64,000 nucleotides of DNA from CAVPJC01 sp963705155. GTDB taxonomy: Bacteria > Chloroflexota > Anaerolineae > Anaerolineales > UBA4823. Made by a program: the position numbers and the translations under genes. How positions within the stretch are numbered: the first letter of the stretch is position 1; every line of letters begins with the position of its first letter. Under the pieces are notes generated by a model. The model was given only the letters and a program-made list of their open reading frames with translations, searched no databases and had not been told where the DNA came from. Location: contig CAVPJC010000015.1 of NCBI GenBank assembly GCA_963705155.1, forward strand, positions 62,001 through 126,000. Reading direction: 5' to 3'. Of this stretch, positions 8,294 through 17,039 are shown piece by piece.

Positions 8294-9677
8294 ATGGCCA
8301 GAAACCCCAAACAAAAGCAAACCATCGTCAGCAAAAAACATCTTGCCAGGATGGAGCGCGAGCGTATTCAAACACGCTATATCATCATCACCACCATCGT
8401 TGTGGCGGTTGCTGTTGTGCTTCTGGTTGTCTATGGGCTGTTGAGCGAATCTGTTCTCAAAGCAGCGCAGCCCGTGGCAATTGTCAACGGCGATCGCATC
8501 AGCACGCGCGATTTTCAGGTCCGCACCAAATATGCCCGCCAGAATCTGGTGGGCAATGCGGTCAACACCTACCAGTTCATTGCCGCCCTGGGCAGCAGCC
8601 CTGAAATTCAGGCCAACTTTGCCAGCCAGCTGGCGCAGTACCAGTCGCAGCTTGACCCCACCAGCCTGGGACAGCAGATCTTGAACGAGCTGATTGAAGA
8701 CAAGCTGATCCGCCAGGAGGCAAAGCGCCGCGGCATCACCGTGAGCCAGGAAGAGATCGATCGAGCGTTGCAGGATGCTTTTGGCTATTTCCCGAACGGC
8801 ACGCCCACCAGTGAGCCGACCGTGGCGATTCTGCCAACTTCCACCTGGTCGCCTCTGCAGATGACCCTGGTTCCTCCCACCGCGACGCCCACCCAAACAC
8901 CTGTTCCAAGCGCCACGGCCACGCCAACGGCCACGGCCACGCTGGCGCCCACGGCCACAGCCAGCCCGGTGCCATCCATCACCCCCACCCTGGAGCCAAC
9001 AGCTACCCCCACCGAGTACACCCAGCAGGGGTATGAAGACCTGTTCAAGACTCGCTCCGATGATCTCAAGACATCCATCGGTTTCACCGAGAAAGACCTG
9101 CGCTCCCTGGCAGAGAATTTTCTCTACCGCCGCAAGGTGTCTGATGCAGTGCTGGCCGATCTGGGTGTGAAACCAGCGGAAGACCAGGTCTGGGCTCGCC
9201 ACATCCTGGTGCCAGATGAAGCCGCCGGTCAGCTGGTTTTGGATCGCCTGAAAGCCGGTGAAGATTGGTCGGCTCTGGCTGCCGAGCTTTCCACCGACAC
9301 CAGCAACAAGGATCAGGGCGGCGATCTGGGTTGGTTTGGGCGCGACCGCATGGTGAAGGAATTTGCAGATGCGGCCTTTGCTCTGTCGGTGGGAGAGATT
9401 GTCTCCCGACCGGTGGCTACCACCTTTGGATACCACATCATCCAGGTTTTGGGGCACGAGCCTCGTTCCCTGACCGATCTCGGATTACCAGCAGCTGCGC
9501 GATACCCGGTTCAACGAATGGCTGACCGAGCAGCGCGATAACGCCGACGTGGAAATTCGCGATTACTGGGTGGATCGTGTCGCCGTTGAGCCAACTCTCC
9601 CGGCTGAAATCAGCAACTTCATCCAGCAGGTGCAGCAGCAGATGCAGCAACCGGTACCCACCGCAGCGCCGGAGTAA
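8294..9677 (+). CDS. Membrane-anchored peptidylprolyl isomerase (SurA/PrsA-like, parvulin domain)
   Basis: About 460 residues: one N-terminal membrane helix (YIIITTIVVAVAVVLLVVYGL), a SurA_N-like helical region, a Thr/Pro/Ala-rich insert of about 65 residues (PTATPTQTPVPSATATPTAT), and a parvulin domain (WARHILVPDE, ELSTDTSNKDQGGDLGWFGR, FGYHIIQVL). It should assist folding of exported proteins on the outer face of the membrane. A one-base insertion near 9481 (GATCTCGGATTAC for an expected LDY) shifts the last ~65 codons; the restored frame ends at TAA 9675-9677 with a Gln-rich tail. It is the last gene of the rpsF operon. Confidence 0.85.
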
Positions 9678-9725
9678 ATGCCAATACCTTAATCTCAGGT
9701 GTTATTCGATCCAGAAAGATAACTT

Positions 9726-9759
9726 AAAACGCACCCCAGACCGAGCGGGGGTGCGTTTT
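9726..9759 (+). terminator. Rho-independent terminator after the rpsF operon
   Basis: A 12-bp perfect stem, AAAACGCACCCC (9726-9737) with GGGGTGCGTTTT (9748-9759), and a 10-nt loop, followed by T5ATTTTTT. It separates the ribosomal operon from the carotenoid operon. Confidence 0.9.
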
Positions 9760-9811
9760 TATTTTTTAATACATACATGCGTAACTGCCCAACTTTCACC
9801 TTGTCTTCCCG

Positions 9812-9853
9812 CGAATATATTGACAAAATATGTACAATATGCTATATTAAATC
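9812..9853 (+). promoter_or_regulatory. Carotenoid operon promoter with 11-bp direct repeats
   Basis: Consensus -35 TTGACA (9820-9825), 17-bp spacer, -10 TATATT (9843-9848). Two 11-bp repeats overlap the core promoter: TATTGACAAAA and TATGTACAATA. A looser third repeat, TGCTATATTAA, follows. The same DNA also holds the inverted pair ATATTG...CAATAT with a 12-bp spacer. Phased 11-bp repeats over the -35 region are the known operator design of CarH/LitR-type MerR light regulators of carotenoid genes. Assignment to that family is inference. Confidence 0.7.
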
Positions 9854-9876
9854 TATACACTGAATGAGGACGGGTC

Positions 9877-11361
9877 ATGAAACATGCTGTGATCATTGGA
9901 TCGGGAATGGGTGGGCTGGCGACCGCTTTGAGACTCGCAAACAAAGGGTTCAAGGTGACTGTGCTCGAAAAGCAGGCCCGCCCGGGTGGGCGCAGCAACC
10001 TGTTGTTGGAAAATGGTTTTCGCGCCGATACTGGCCCGACCATCCTGGTGATGAAATCGTCGTTTGATGAGCTCTACCGTTCGCTGGGGTACGATCTGGA
10101 TCAACGCCTGCGCTTCGTCCGGTTGGATCCCAACTACCGCATTTATTATCATGACGGAACTCAGCTTGACCTGTTCAGCAGCATGTCGATGCTGGCTGGT
10201 GAAGTGGAAAAGATTCAGCCCGGTGCGGCTGAACGCCTTTTCCAATTTATTGGCGCCGGCGCCCGCAAGTATGAGCTGGGCATGGATTTTGTGGACCGCA
10301 ACTTTGACCGGATCACCGATCTGGCAAATCCCACGGCAGGATTGCGCCTTCTGCAAACACAGGCTCACCACAATCTGTACCGCCAGGTGGCCTCTTTCTT
10401 TGATCAGAACGATAAACTGGCCAAAGCTTTTTCCTTCCATTCCATGTTCCTCGGTCTTTCGCCGTTTGATGCGCTGGCCATGTACAGCCTGATCACCTAT
10501 GCCGACCTGGCCCTGGGTATGTGGTTTCCGATGGGCGGAATCTACAGTATTGTGGAGGATATGCTGGCGCTGGCAGCCGGGCTGGGTGTTGAAATTCGCA
10601 CCGAGGCGCCGGTGGCAGAAATACGCATCGAAAACAGGCGTGCCAATGGCGTGCGCCTGGAATTGGGCGAATTTGTTGGCGCAGACCTGGTGATTTCGAA
10701 TGCCGACCTGCCTTACACTTATAAAAAGCTGGTGCCGGCCCGCTTCCGGAAACAGTACACTGATCGCAGGTTGGAAAAGATGCAGTATGCCTGCTCGGGG
10801 TACATACTCTACCTGGGCGTGGACCGGGTGTATTCCCACGTCCGCCACCAGGCGCTGTATTTCTCGCAGGATTACCGGGCCAACCTGGATGCGATCTTTA
10901 AGCACAAAACCCTGCCCCAGGATCCCTCCTTTCACCTCAACATCCCCACCGTGACCGACCCCGGCCTGGCGCCGCCCGGTCACAGCCTGTTGTATGCGCT
11001 GGCGCCCATGCCCAATCTGACAGCGGATATCGACTGGGAGCAGGCCGCCCCCAGGGTTCGCGACCAGCTTCTCGACCAGTTGGAGCGCCTTGTTGATCCC
11101 GAGATACGGCAGCACATTGTTTGGGAGCGGGATTACCGCCCCGGCGATTGGCAGACTGATATCAATGCGGTGTTGGGCACGGCGTTTGGCTCTCTGTCGC
11201 AGGGCTTTTTCCAATCGGCGTATTTCCGGCCTCATAACAAAGCCCGCGATATCCAGGGTCTTTACTTTGTTGGTCAGGGTACCTACCCGGGGATCGGTAT
11301 GCCCATGGTGATGATATCTTCTCGACTGGTAACGGAAAGGATCGTGAAAGAATGGACCTAA
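9877..11361 (+). CDS. crtI: Phytoene desaturase family FAD oxidoreductase
   Basis: A 494-residue CrtI-type desaturase converting phytoene towards lycopene with FAD, peripheral to the membrane. The Rossmann motif GSGMGG lies at residues 8-13, with LEKQARPGGR closing the first FAD contact, and the C-terminal CrtI signature GLYFVGQGTYPGIGMPMVMI is present. GAGG precedes the ATG by seven bases. It is the first gene of a seven-gene operon with strong internal overlaps. Other members of the superfamily (CrtN, CrtO, CrtD) are possible, but adjacency to crtB and a lycopene cyclase favours CrtI. Confidence 0.9.
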   Translation: MKHAVIIGSGMGGLATALRLANKGFKVTVLEKQARPGGRSNLLLENGFRADTGPTILVMKSSFDELYRSLGYDLDQRLRFVRLDPNYRIYYHDGTQLDLFSSMSMLAGEVEKIQPGAAERLFQFIGAGARKYELGMDFVDRNFDRITDLANPTAGLRLLQTQAHHNLYRQVASFFDQNDKLAKAFSFHSMFLGLSPFDALAMYSLITYADLALGMWFPMGGIYSIVEDMLALAAGLGVEIRTEAPVAEIRIENRRANGVRLELGEFVGADLVISNADLPYTYKKLVPARFRKQYTDRRLEKMQYACSGYILYLGVDRVYSHVRHQALYFSQDYRANLDAIFKHKTLPQDPSFHLNIPTVTDPGLAPPGHSLLYALAPMPNLTADIDWEQAAPRVRDQLLDQLERLVDPEIRQHIVWERDYRPGDWQTDINAVLGTAFGSLSQGFFQSAYFRPHNKARDIQGLYFVGQGTYPGIGMPMVMISSRLVTERIVKEWT

Positions 11362-12281
11362 ACTATGAATTCCCACATCTGGCAGCCCTGCATCCGGGAC
11401 ATTCCGGAGCTAATATCGCCTCAGCCCAGGATTACGCCGCCTGCCGGGAGATCATGCGGCGGGCCAGCAAAAACTATTCAGCCGCCGCCGCGTACCTGCC
11501 GGTGGATAAACAGAAACACGTTGAGGCGCTATATGCATTGATGCGGGTGGGCGATGACAGGGTGGATGTGGCGCACCACGGTTTTAGCTCGCCGGAAGAA
11601 GCGATTGATGATTGGGAACGCCTCTACGAGCAGGCTTTTGAGAAAGGAGACAGCCCACACCCGGTGATGCGTGCTTATCTGGACACCGCCCTGCGGTTCG
11701 GCATACCGGGCGAGACGATGGCTTTCTATTTCCGGGCAATGCGCGAAGACCTGACTACCAGCCGCTTTCCAACCTTTGGAGATCTGGTTCACTATATGGA
11801 GGGCAGCGCCATACCCGTGGGCCGGGCAATGCTTCATATCCTCGGCGTGAACCCGAAATCCGATCTACGCCTCGCCGTTCGAGGCGCAGATGCGCTTTCG
11901 ATTGCCATGCAGCTCAGCAATTTCTGGCGGGATATAGGGGAAGACTGGCGCATCGGCCGGGTATATATCCCTCAGGAAGACATGCAGGCTTTTGGGTACA
12001 GCGATGCTGACCTGGCAGCCGGGAAGATTGACAGCCGCTTGATGGGGCTGCTGGAGTACGAATTCAGCCGCACCGAAGGGTATTACCAGCAGGCGCGCCA
12101 GGCGGTGGGCATGCTGGCTTCGGGGCGATGGGCGGTGATGAGCGCCCTGGAAATCTACCATGCCATCCTGCCGGATATCCGTGCAGCAGGCTACAATGTC
12201 TTCACCCGCCGGGCAGGCGCCGGTGCAGTGCGCAAACTCGGCCTGGCGGTCAGGTCTTATCTGCAGGTGTGGGCTTCCTGA
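11352..12281 (+). CDS. crtB: Phytoene synthase
   Basis: A 309-residue trans-isoprenyl diphosphate synthase condensing two geranylgeranyl diphosphates to phytoene. The first Asp-rich motif reads DDRVD (residues 68-72) and the second lies in NFWRDIGED (Asp194 and Asp198), both needed for Mg-diphosphate binding. VYIPQEDM follows as in authentic CrtB. The start overlaps the crtI stop by 10 bp, indicating translational coupling. Confidence 0.93.
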   Translation: MDLNYEFPHLAALHPGHSGANIASAQDYAACREIMRRASKNYSAAAAYLPVDKQKHVEALYALMRVGDDRVDVAHHGFSSPEEAIDDWERLYEQAFEKGDSPHPVMRAYLDTALRFGIPGETMAFYFRAMREDLTTSRFPTFGDLVHYMEGSAIPVGRAMLHILGVNPKSDLRLAVRGADALSIAMQLSNFWRDIGEDWRIGRVYIPQEDMQAFGYSDADLAAGKIDSRLMGLLEYEFSRTEGYYQQARQAVGMLASGRWAVMSALEIYHAILPDIRAAGYNVFTRRAGAGAVRKLGLAVRSYLQVWAS

Positions 12282-12324
12282 TAGCACTCTGGTCTGACAT
12301 TTTGATTTTCGAACAGGTCTGTGG

Positions 12325-13168
12325 ATGAGCTATTTCTCGGTTTTGTTGATCTTCATCCTCCCGCCAACGCTGGCGCTGGCTGCGATAGTGCCGTGGCGAT
12401 GCCTGGCGCTGGCTGCGCGACCGTTCCAGGCATGTGGATTGGCGGCCTTACCTGGTGATCCTGGCGCACGTGGCCCTGGCGCTGCTCTATACCACTCCCT
12501 GGGATAATTACCTGGTGGCCAGCGGGGTGTGGTGGTATGACCCGGCCCTGGTCACAGGCATCCGCCTGGGATGGGTGCCGCTTGAAGAATACATCTTCTT
12601 TGTGCTGCAGACCCTGCTAACGGGGCTGTGGTATCTGGCGCTGGCGCGCCGTATACCGCCCCGGCGGAGCGGGGGTGTTGACAACCCGCGTTTGCGCCTG
12701 ACTGCCAGCCTGATCGTTCTGGCGCTGTGGGTGTTTTTCACTGCGATGTTGTTCTCCGGCTGGCAGCCGGGTACCTATCTGGGATTGATCCTGGCCTGGG
12801 GGTTGGCGCCGGTGTGGCTGCAAATGACTTTTGGAGGCGACATCCTGGCGGCAAACTGGCGGGCTGTCGGGCTCACCATCCTGGCCCCTACCGCCTACCT
12901 GTGGTGGGTGGATGCGCTGGCCATCTCCAGCGGAACCTGGTCGATAGACCCGGCCCAGACCACCGGGATTATGCTGGGGCCTCTCCCCTTTGAGGAGATG
13001 ATCTTCTTCTTGATGACCAATGTGATCATTGCCTTTGGTATGGCTTTGATGCTCGCCCCGGAAAGCCAGCCGTGTGCCCGGGCATGGCTGGCAAGGCGCA
13101 AGCCGGCGGTGGACTCCGTCCGGCGGCACGGTGAGCAGCCTGTTTCTGACGGCAGAGGCCGGCAGTGA
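12325..13168 (+). CDS. Lycopene cyclase, CrtYcd (two-domain membrane) type
   Basis: A polytopic membrane protein with two repeated lycopene cyclase domains, as in fused CrtYc-CrtYd. The hallmark acidic motif occurs twice: PLEEYIFF in the first half and PFEEMIFF in the second. These proteins form beta or epsilon ionone rings on lycopene. The N-terminal reading frame (MSYFSVLLIFILPP) is shifted by one base between about 12389 and 12405; in the corrected frame it continues as AWRWLRDRSRHVDWRPYLV. The stop overlaps the next start (GTGA). Confidence 0.85.
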
Positions 13169-13965
13169 ATAGTATTTCCTGGGGTGGTGATGCAAGCCGA
13201 TGGGCGCCGCTGGCCTGGAAAGGGCTGGCGGCGGTCTGGTTGGGGGTGCTGATCCTGACACCGGTAAGCCTGTGGCTGGTGGGCGAGGCCGCTTTTCCAT
13301 GGATTGCTTCGCTGGGAGTCGCGGCCCAGGCAGCGCTGGTGTTGTACAGCCTGGCGCAGGGTTGGGGCGTGAGCAGGGTGCTGCGCACGGCGGTAGCCGT
13401 CTTTATATTCACCTGGGTGGTGGAAGTGCTGGGGATCACCAGCGGGCTGCCCTTCGGGCGGTACCACTACACGCCTGCCCTGCAGCCGCAGCTGGGTGGT
13501 GTGCCGCTGCTCATCCCGCTGGCCTGGATGATGATGCTGGCCCCGGCCTGGGGCATTGCCGCCGCCATTCTGGGAGGGGCGCGCCAGCGGCTGGGCGGCT
13601 GGTATGGGCCGGTCTTTGCGCTCCTGGCGGGTCTGGCGTTCACCGCCTGGGATCTGTACCTGGATCCGCAGATGACCGCGCGCGGGTTGTGGGTCTGGCA
13701 AACGCCCGGAGCTTATTTTGGCATCCCATGGACAAACTTCGCCGGCTGGTGGTTGTCTTCCAGCCTGGCGACCCTGCTCGTGCGGCCCGATAACCTGCCC
13801 TGGCGCCCTCTGGCTGTCATTTATGCCCTCACGTGGGCTTTTCAGGCGGTGGGGCTGGGGTTTTTCTGGGGCCAGCCCGGCCCGGCTGCGGCCGGATTTG
13901 CCGGAATGGGCCTCTTTGTGGGATGGGCGTGGCGACGAGCATCTCACCAGGGGGCGGAGCAATGA
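13165..13965 (+). CDS. cruF: CruF-like carotenoid biosynthesis membrane protein (DUF422)
   Basis: A 266-residue protein with about seven membrane segments. Family motifs are EVLGITSGLPFGRYHYT, DLYLDPQM and GIPWTNFAGWW. CruF adds water across the 1,2 double bond of carotene psi-ends, giving the 1-hydroxyl to which a sugar can be attached. Placement between the cyclase and the glycosyltransferase fits a route to a monocyclic or acyclic hydroxylated, glycosylated carotenoid. It starts with GTG overlapping the previous stop. The symbol is by family; cyclase and CruF activity in one pathway suggests asymmetric end groups. Confidence 0.8.
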   Translation: MNSISWGGDASRWAPLAWKGLAAVWLGVLILTPVSLWLVGEAAFPWIASLGVAAQAALVLYSLAQGWGVSRVLRTAVAVFIFTWVVEVLGITSGLPFGRYHYTPALQPQLGGVPLLIPLAWMMMLAPAWGIAAAILGGARQRLGGWYGPVFALLAGLAFTAWDLYLDPQMTARGLWVWQTPGAYFGIPWTNFAGWWLSSSLATLLVRPDNLPWRPLAVIYALTWAFQAVGLGFFWGQPGPAAAGFAGMGLFVGWAWRRASHQGAEQ

Positions 13966-14582
13966 TGGCGGATCCGGGGGGCAATTTGTGGTGGCTTGTC
14001 TGGACCGGCCTGGCGTACCTATCGGGTTCTGTGCCCTACTCCCTGCTGATCGGGAGGCTGGCAAGTGGGGTGGATATCCGCCGCTACGGCGATCATAACC
14101 CTGGCGCGACGAATGTGCTGCGCGCCTCTGGTTGGGGTTGGGGGCTGGCTGCGATGCTGCTGGATGGTCTGAAAGGGGCGGTACCGGTGGGGTTGGCCTG
14201 GTTCTTTGCCGGTGTGCGTGGTTGGCAGATTTTGCCGGTGGCGCTGGCGCCAATCCTGGGGCATGCCATCTCGCCCTGGCTGGGTTTTCGCGGCGGGAAA
14301 GCGGTGGCAGTCACCTTTGGGATCTGGGCCGGCCTCACCCTGGGAGCCGGGCCGAGCATCCTCGGGGCTTTGTTGGGCGTAATGGCAGTGGTTTTTACCC
14401 CAAGCGGGTGGGTGGTCATGCTGGCGTTAGCCGGGTTTGGCATTTTTGTCCTGCGGCAGTACGGTGGGGTTCATCCAGAATTTATGGCCATCTGGGCCGG
14501 CTGCCTGGCGCTTCTGGCCTGGACTCACCGCGCCGATCTCAGGCTGCGGCCGCGCATCCGAATGACGGGAAAACAGCCATGA
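13962..14582 (+). CDS. PlsY-like glycerol-3-phosphate acyltransferase within the carotenoid operon
   Basis: About 206 residues with five or so membrane helices and all three PlsY motifs: SGSVPYSLLIGR, GDHNPGATNVLRASGWGWG and GHAISPWLGFRGGKAVA. PlsY transfers an acyl group from acyl-phosphate to glycerol-3-phosphate. The start (13962 or the adjacent 13965) overlaps the cruF stop, and its stop overlaps the glycosyltransferase start, so it is tightly coupled to pigment genes. It may be the housekeeping enzyme carried along, or a paralogue recruited to acylate a carotenoid glycoside. The motifs alone do not decide. Confidence 0.82.
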   Translation: MMADPGGNLWWLVWTGLAYLSGSVPYSLLIGRLASGVDIRRYGDHNPGATNVLRASGWGWGLAAMLLDGLKGAVPVGLAWFFAGVRGWQILPVALAPILGHAISPWLGFRGGKAVAVTFGIWAGLTLGAGPSILGALLGVMAVVFTPSGWVVMLALAGFGIFVLRQYGGVHPEFMAIWAGCLALLAWTHRADLRLRPRIRMTGKQP

Positions 14583-15712
14583 TATGGATCTGGAGCTTCG
14601 TGACCCTGGCCTTGATAATTCTGGTGGTTACAGCCAGCATAAACGCCATCAGCTTTCCCCGGCTGCAGTATGGAAAACCGGAAACCATGCCGCGGGTATC
14701 GCTGCTGGTGCCGGCGCGCAATGAGGCGGGTGTCATCCGCCGGACTGTACAGGCGCTGTTATTGCAGGATTACCCCGATTATGAGCTGGTGGTGCTGGAT
14801 GACCATTCCAGTGATGGCACAAGCCAGATGGCGCTTCAGGCGGCTGCCGGAGATGAACGTTTCTCGCTCTTGCAGGGGCAGCCGCTGCCGCCTGGCTGGC
14901 TGGGGAAGAATTGGGCCTGCGCACAATTGGGGCAGCATGCCACGGGCGATGTGCTGGTGTTCATCGATGCAGATGTGTGCTGGACGCCCCACACGCTGCC
15001 GGCGCTTTTGGCCAGCATGCAAAATCAGCGGGCAGATGTACTGGCCGTATGGCCCACGCAGGTGACCCGTACCTGGAGCGAGCGGTTGGTGGTCCCGCTG
15101 GTGATGCTGGCGGTGCTGGCTTACCTGCCCGAAATCCTGGTGCGTTTCACCAGTTGGCCGGCGTTTGCAGCCGCCAACGGGCAGTGCCTGGCTTTCCGCC
15201 GGCAGGCCTACAACCAGATGGGTGGGCATGCAGGCGTGCGCGGCGAGATTGTTGAAGATGTTGCCCTGGCGCGCCTGGCGCGGCGAAGTGGACAGCGCCT
15301 GGTGATGACGCTGGGAGAGAAGCTGGTGGCCTGCCGCATGTACACAGGCTGGGATCAGGTGCGGGATGGCTTCGCCAAGAACATCCTGGCGGGGCACGGC
15401 GGTGTGGGCGGGTTGGCGCTTTCGGTCGTGTTCCACTGGTTGGTCTTCCTGGGGCCGTGGGCCTGGCTGATCCTGGGCGGGTTGGCGCCGTTGGGGTGGG
15501 GTTGGCCGTGGCTGCCGCTGGCGCTGGCTGCGTTGGGAACAGGCGTGCGGGCGCTGACGGCGGCCGTGGCGCGGCAGCGAGTGGGAGATGCATTGTTGAT
15601 GCCGGTTTCGGTGGTATTGATGAGCATCATCACGGTCCAGGCGCTGGTCTGGCACTGGCGGGGCGGCCCGCTCTGGAAAGGGCGGACGCTGATCCGGGGG
15701 CAGAACCGGTAA
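14579..15712 (+). CDS. Family 2 glycosyltransferase (CruC/CrtQ-like)
   Basis: A 377-residue GT2 enzyme: an N-terminal membrane helix, the catalytic GT-A domain (SLLVPARNEAGVIRRTVQAL, LDDHSSDGT, DVLVFIDADV as the metal-binding DXD, and GQCLAFRRQAYNQMGGH), and three or four C-terminal membrane helices. In this operon it most likely glycosylates a carotenoid hydroxyl produced by the CruF-like protein or the P450. The start overlaps the plsY stop (ATGA). Substrate is inferred from context only. Confidence 0.82.
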   Translation: MIWIWSFVTLALIILVVTASINAISFPRLQYGKPETMPRVSLLVPARNEAGVIRRTVQALLLQDYPDYELVVLDDHSSDGTSQMALQAAAGDERFSLLQGQPLPPGWLGKNWACAQLGQHATGDVLVFIDADVCWTPHTLPALLASMQNQRADVLAVWPTQVTRTWSERLVVPLVMLAVLAYLPEILVRFTSWPAFAAANGQCLAFRRQAYNQMGGHAGVRGEIVEDVALARLARRSGQRLVMTLGEKLVACRMYTGWDQVRDGFAKNILAGHGGVGGLALSVVFHWLVFLGPWAWLILGGLAPLGWGWPWLPLALAALGTGVRALTAAVARQRVGDALLMPVSVVLMSIITVQALVWHWRGGPLWKGRTLIRGQNR

Positions 15713-15722
15713 AGGGGAACCT

Positions 15723-17039
15723 ATGGCAAAGGCAATTCCATTTCCCGGACCGCAAACCGGGCTGCGCGCCCTGCAGGCTTTGCTGGCTGAGGGTCACCCA
15801 CTGGCAGCGATGCAGGTCTTCCACCGCGAGCTGGGGGATGTGTTCCGCATCAACCTGCCGGGCTTCACACCCGTGGTGCTGGTCGGCCCGCAGGCGGCGC
15901 ACTTTGTGCTGGTGGAAGGGCGCGGCGAGCTGCGCTGGCGCAACCCCACCGACCCGGTGACGGCATTGCTGCGGCACGGCGTGCTGGTGGAGGACGGCGC
16001 ATCTCACGATGAGCTGCGCCGCCAGATGAACCCGGCCATGCACCGGCGCATGCTGTCGGGCTACGTGCAGGCCATGCAGCGGGCGGTGCAGGCAGGTGAG
16101 CGGCGCATGGCGGGATGAGGCGGTGGTGGATATGCTGGTCGAGATGCGCAAGGTCGACCCTGCTGATCCTGGTGGAGACGCTTTTCGGGGCGGATTTTTC
16201 GGGGGAGATGAAGCGGTTGTGGAAGCCGGTGCTGGATGCCATTGGCTACATCTCGCCGGGGGTGTGGATGGTGTGGCGTGGGGCGCCGCGCCGGCAGTAC
16301 CGGGGCGGCATCCGGGAGCTGGACGGCTACCTGTACCGGCTGATCGCAGAACGGCGGCGGCTTCTTGAGACTTCGGGCGAAGCGCCGGATGACCTGCTGG
16401 GTGGGCTGCTGGCTTCGGGCATGGGCGACGACCTGGCGCGTGACCAGATGCTGACGATGCTGATTGCCGGGCACGACACCAGCACAGCCCTGCTGGCCTG
16501 GAGCCTGTACCTGCTGGGCAGCCACCCGGGTGTTTACCGGCAGGCGCAGGATGAAGCGGTCAAACTGCTGGATGAGGACTCTACTCTCTGTCGAGCGGTT
16601 GAATGGGTTGGAGACGCTGGGCAACGTGATCCGTGAGGCGCTGCGACTGTACCCGCCCATCCACCTGGGGTCGCGGCTGGCGGCTGCCGACCTGGAGTTC
16701 GATGGCTACCATATCCCGCGCGGAGAACGGGTGATCTATTCGATTTACCTGACCCAGCGCCACCCGGCCTACTGGGAGCAGCCGGATGAATTCAGCCCCG
16801 AGCGGCATGCCCGGGGGGCGGCGAAACCGGAGCCGTACGCCTGGCTGGCCTTTGGGGGCGGGCCGCGCAACTGCATGGGTGCGGCATTCGGGCAGGCCGA
16901 GAGCGCCCTGGTGCTGGCGTACATTCTGCGGGTCTTCGACCTGGAGCTGGTGGAGCGAGGCGTGCACCCGCACATGGGCGCCACGCTGGAGCCGCGGCCA
17001 GGGGTGCGCATGCGTGTGCACCGGCGCATTACAGGCTAG
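15723..17039 (+). CDS. Cytochrome P450, probable carotenoid-modifying (three frameshifts)
   Basis: About 437 residues when three one-base shifts (near 16103, 16155 and 16585, net zero) are corrected. The I-helix AGHDTST, the ExxR helix EALRLYPP and the heme loop FGGGPRNCMG with its Cys ligand are all intact. The overall layout recalls CYP175A1, the soluble beta-carotene hydroxylase of Thermus. No membrane anchor is visible. It begins 10 bp after the glycosyltransferase and ends the operon, convergent with the next gene; the two stop codons share CTAG. Carotenoid hydroxylation is inferred from context. Clustering of the shifts with intact motifs argues for sequence errors rather than decay. 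Confidence 0.8.

Noticed and set aside
12895..14253. 452-codon minus-strand open frame opposite the carotenoid genes
   Set aside because: Pro/Arg/His-rich shadow of cruF and plsY, without motif or ribosome-binding site.
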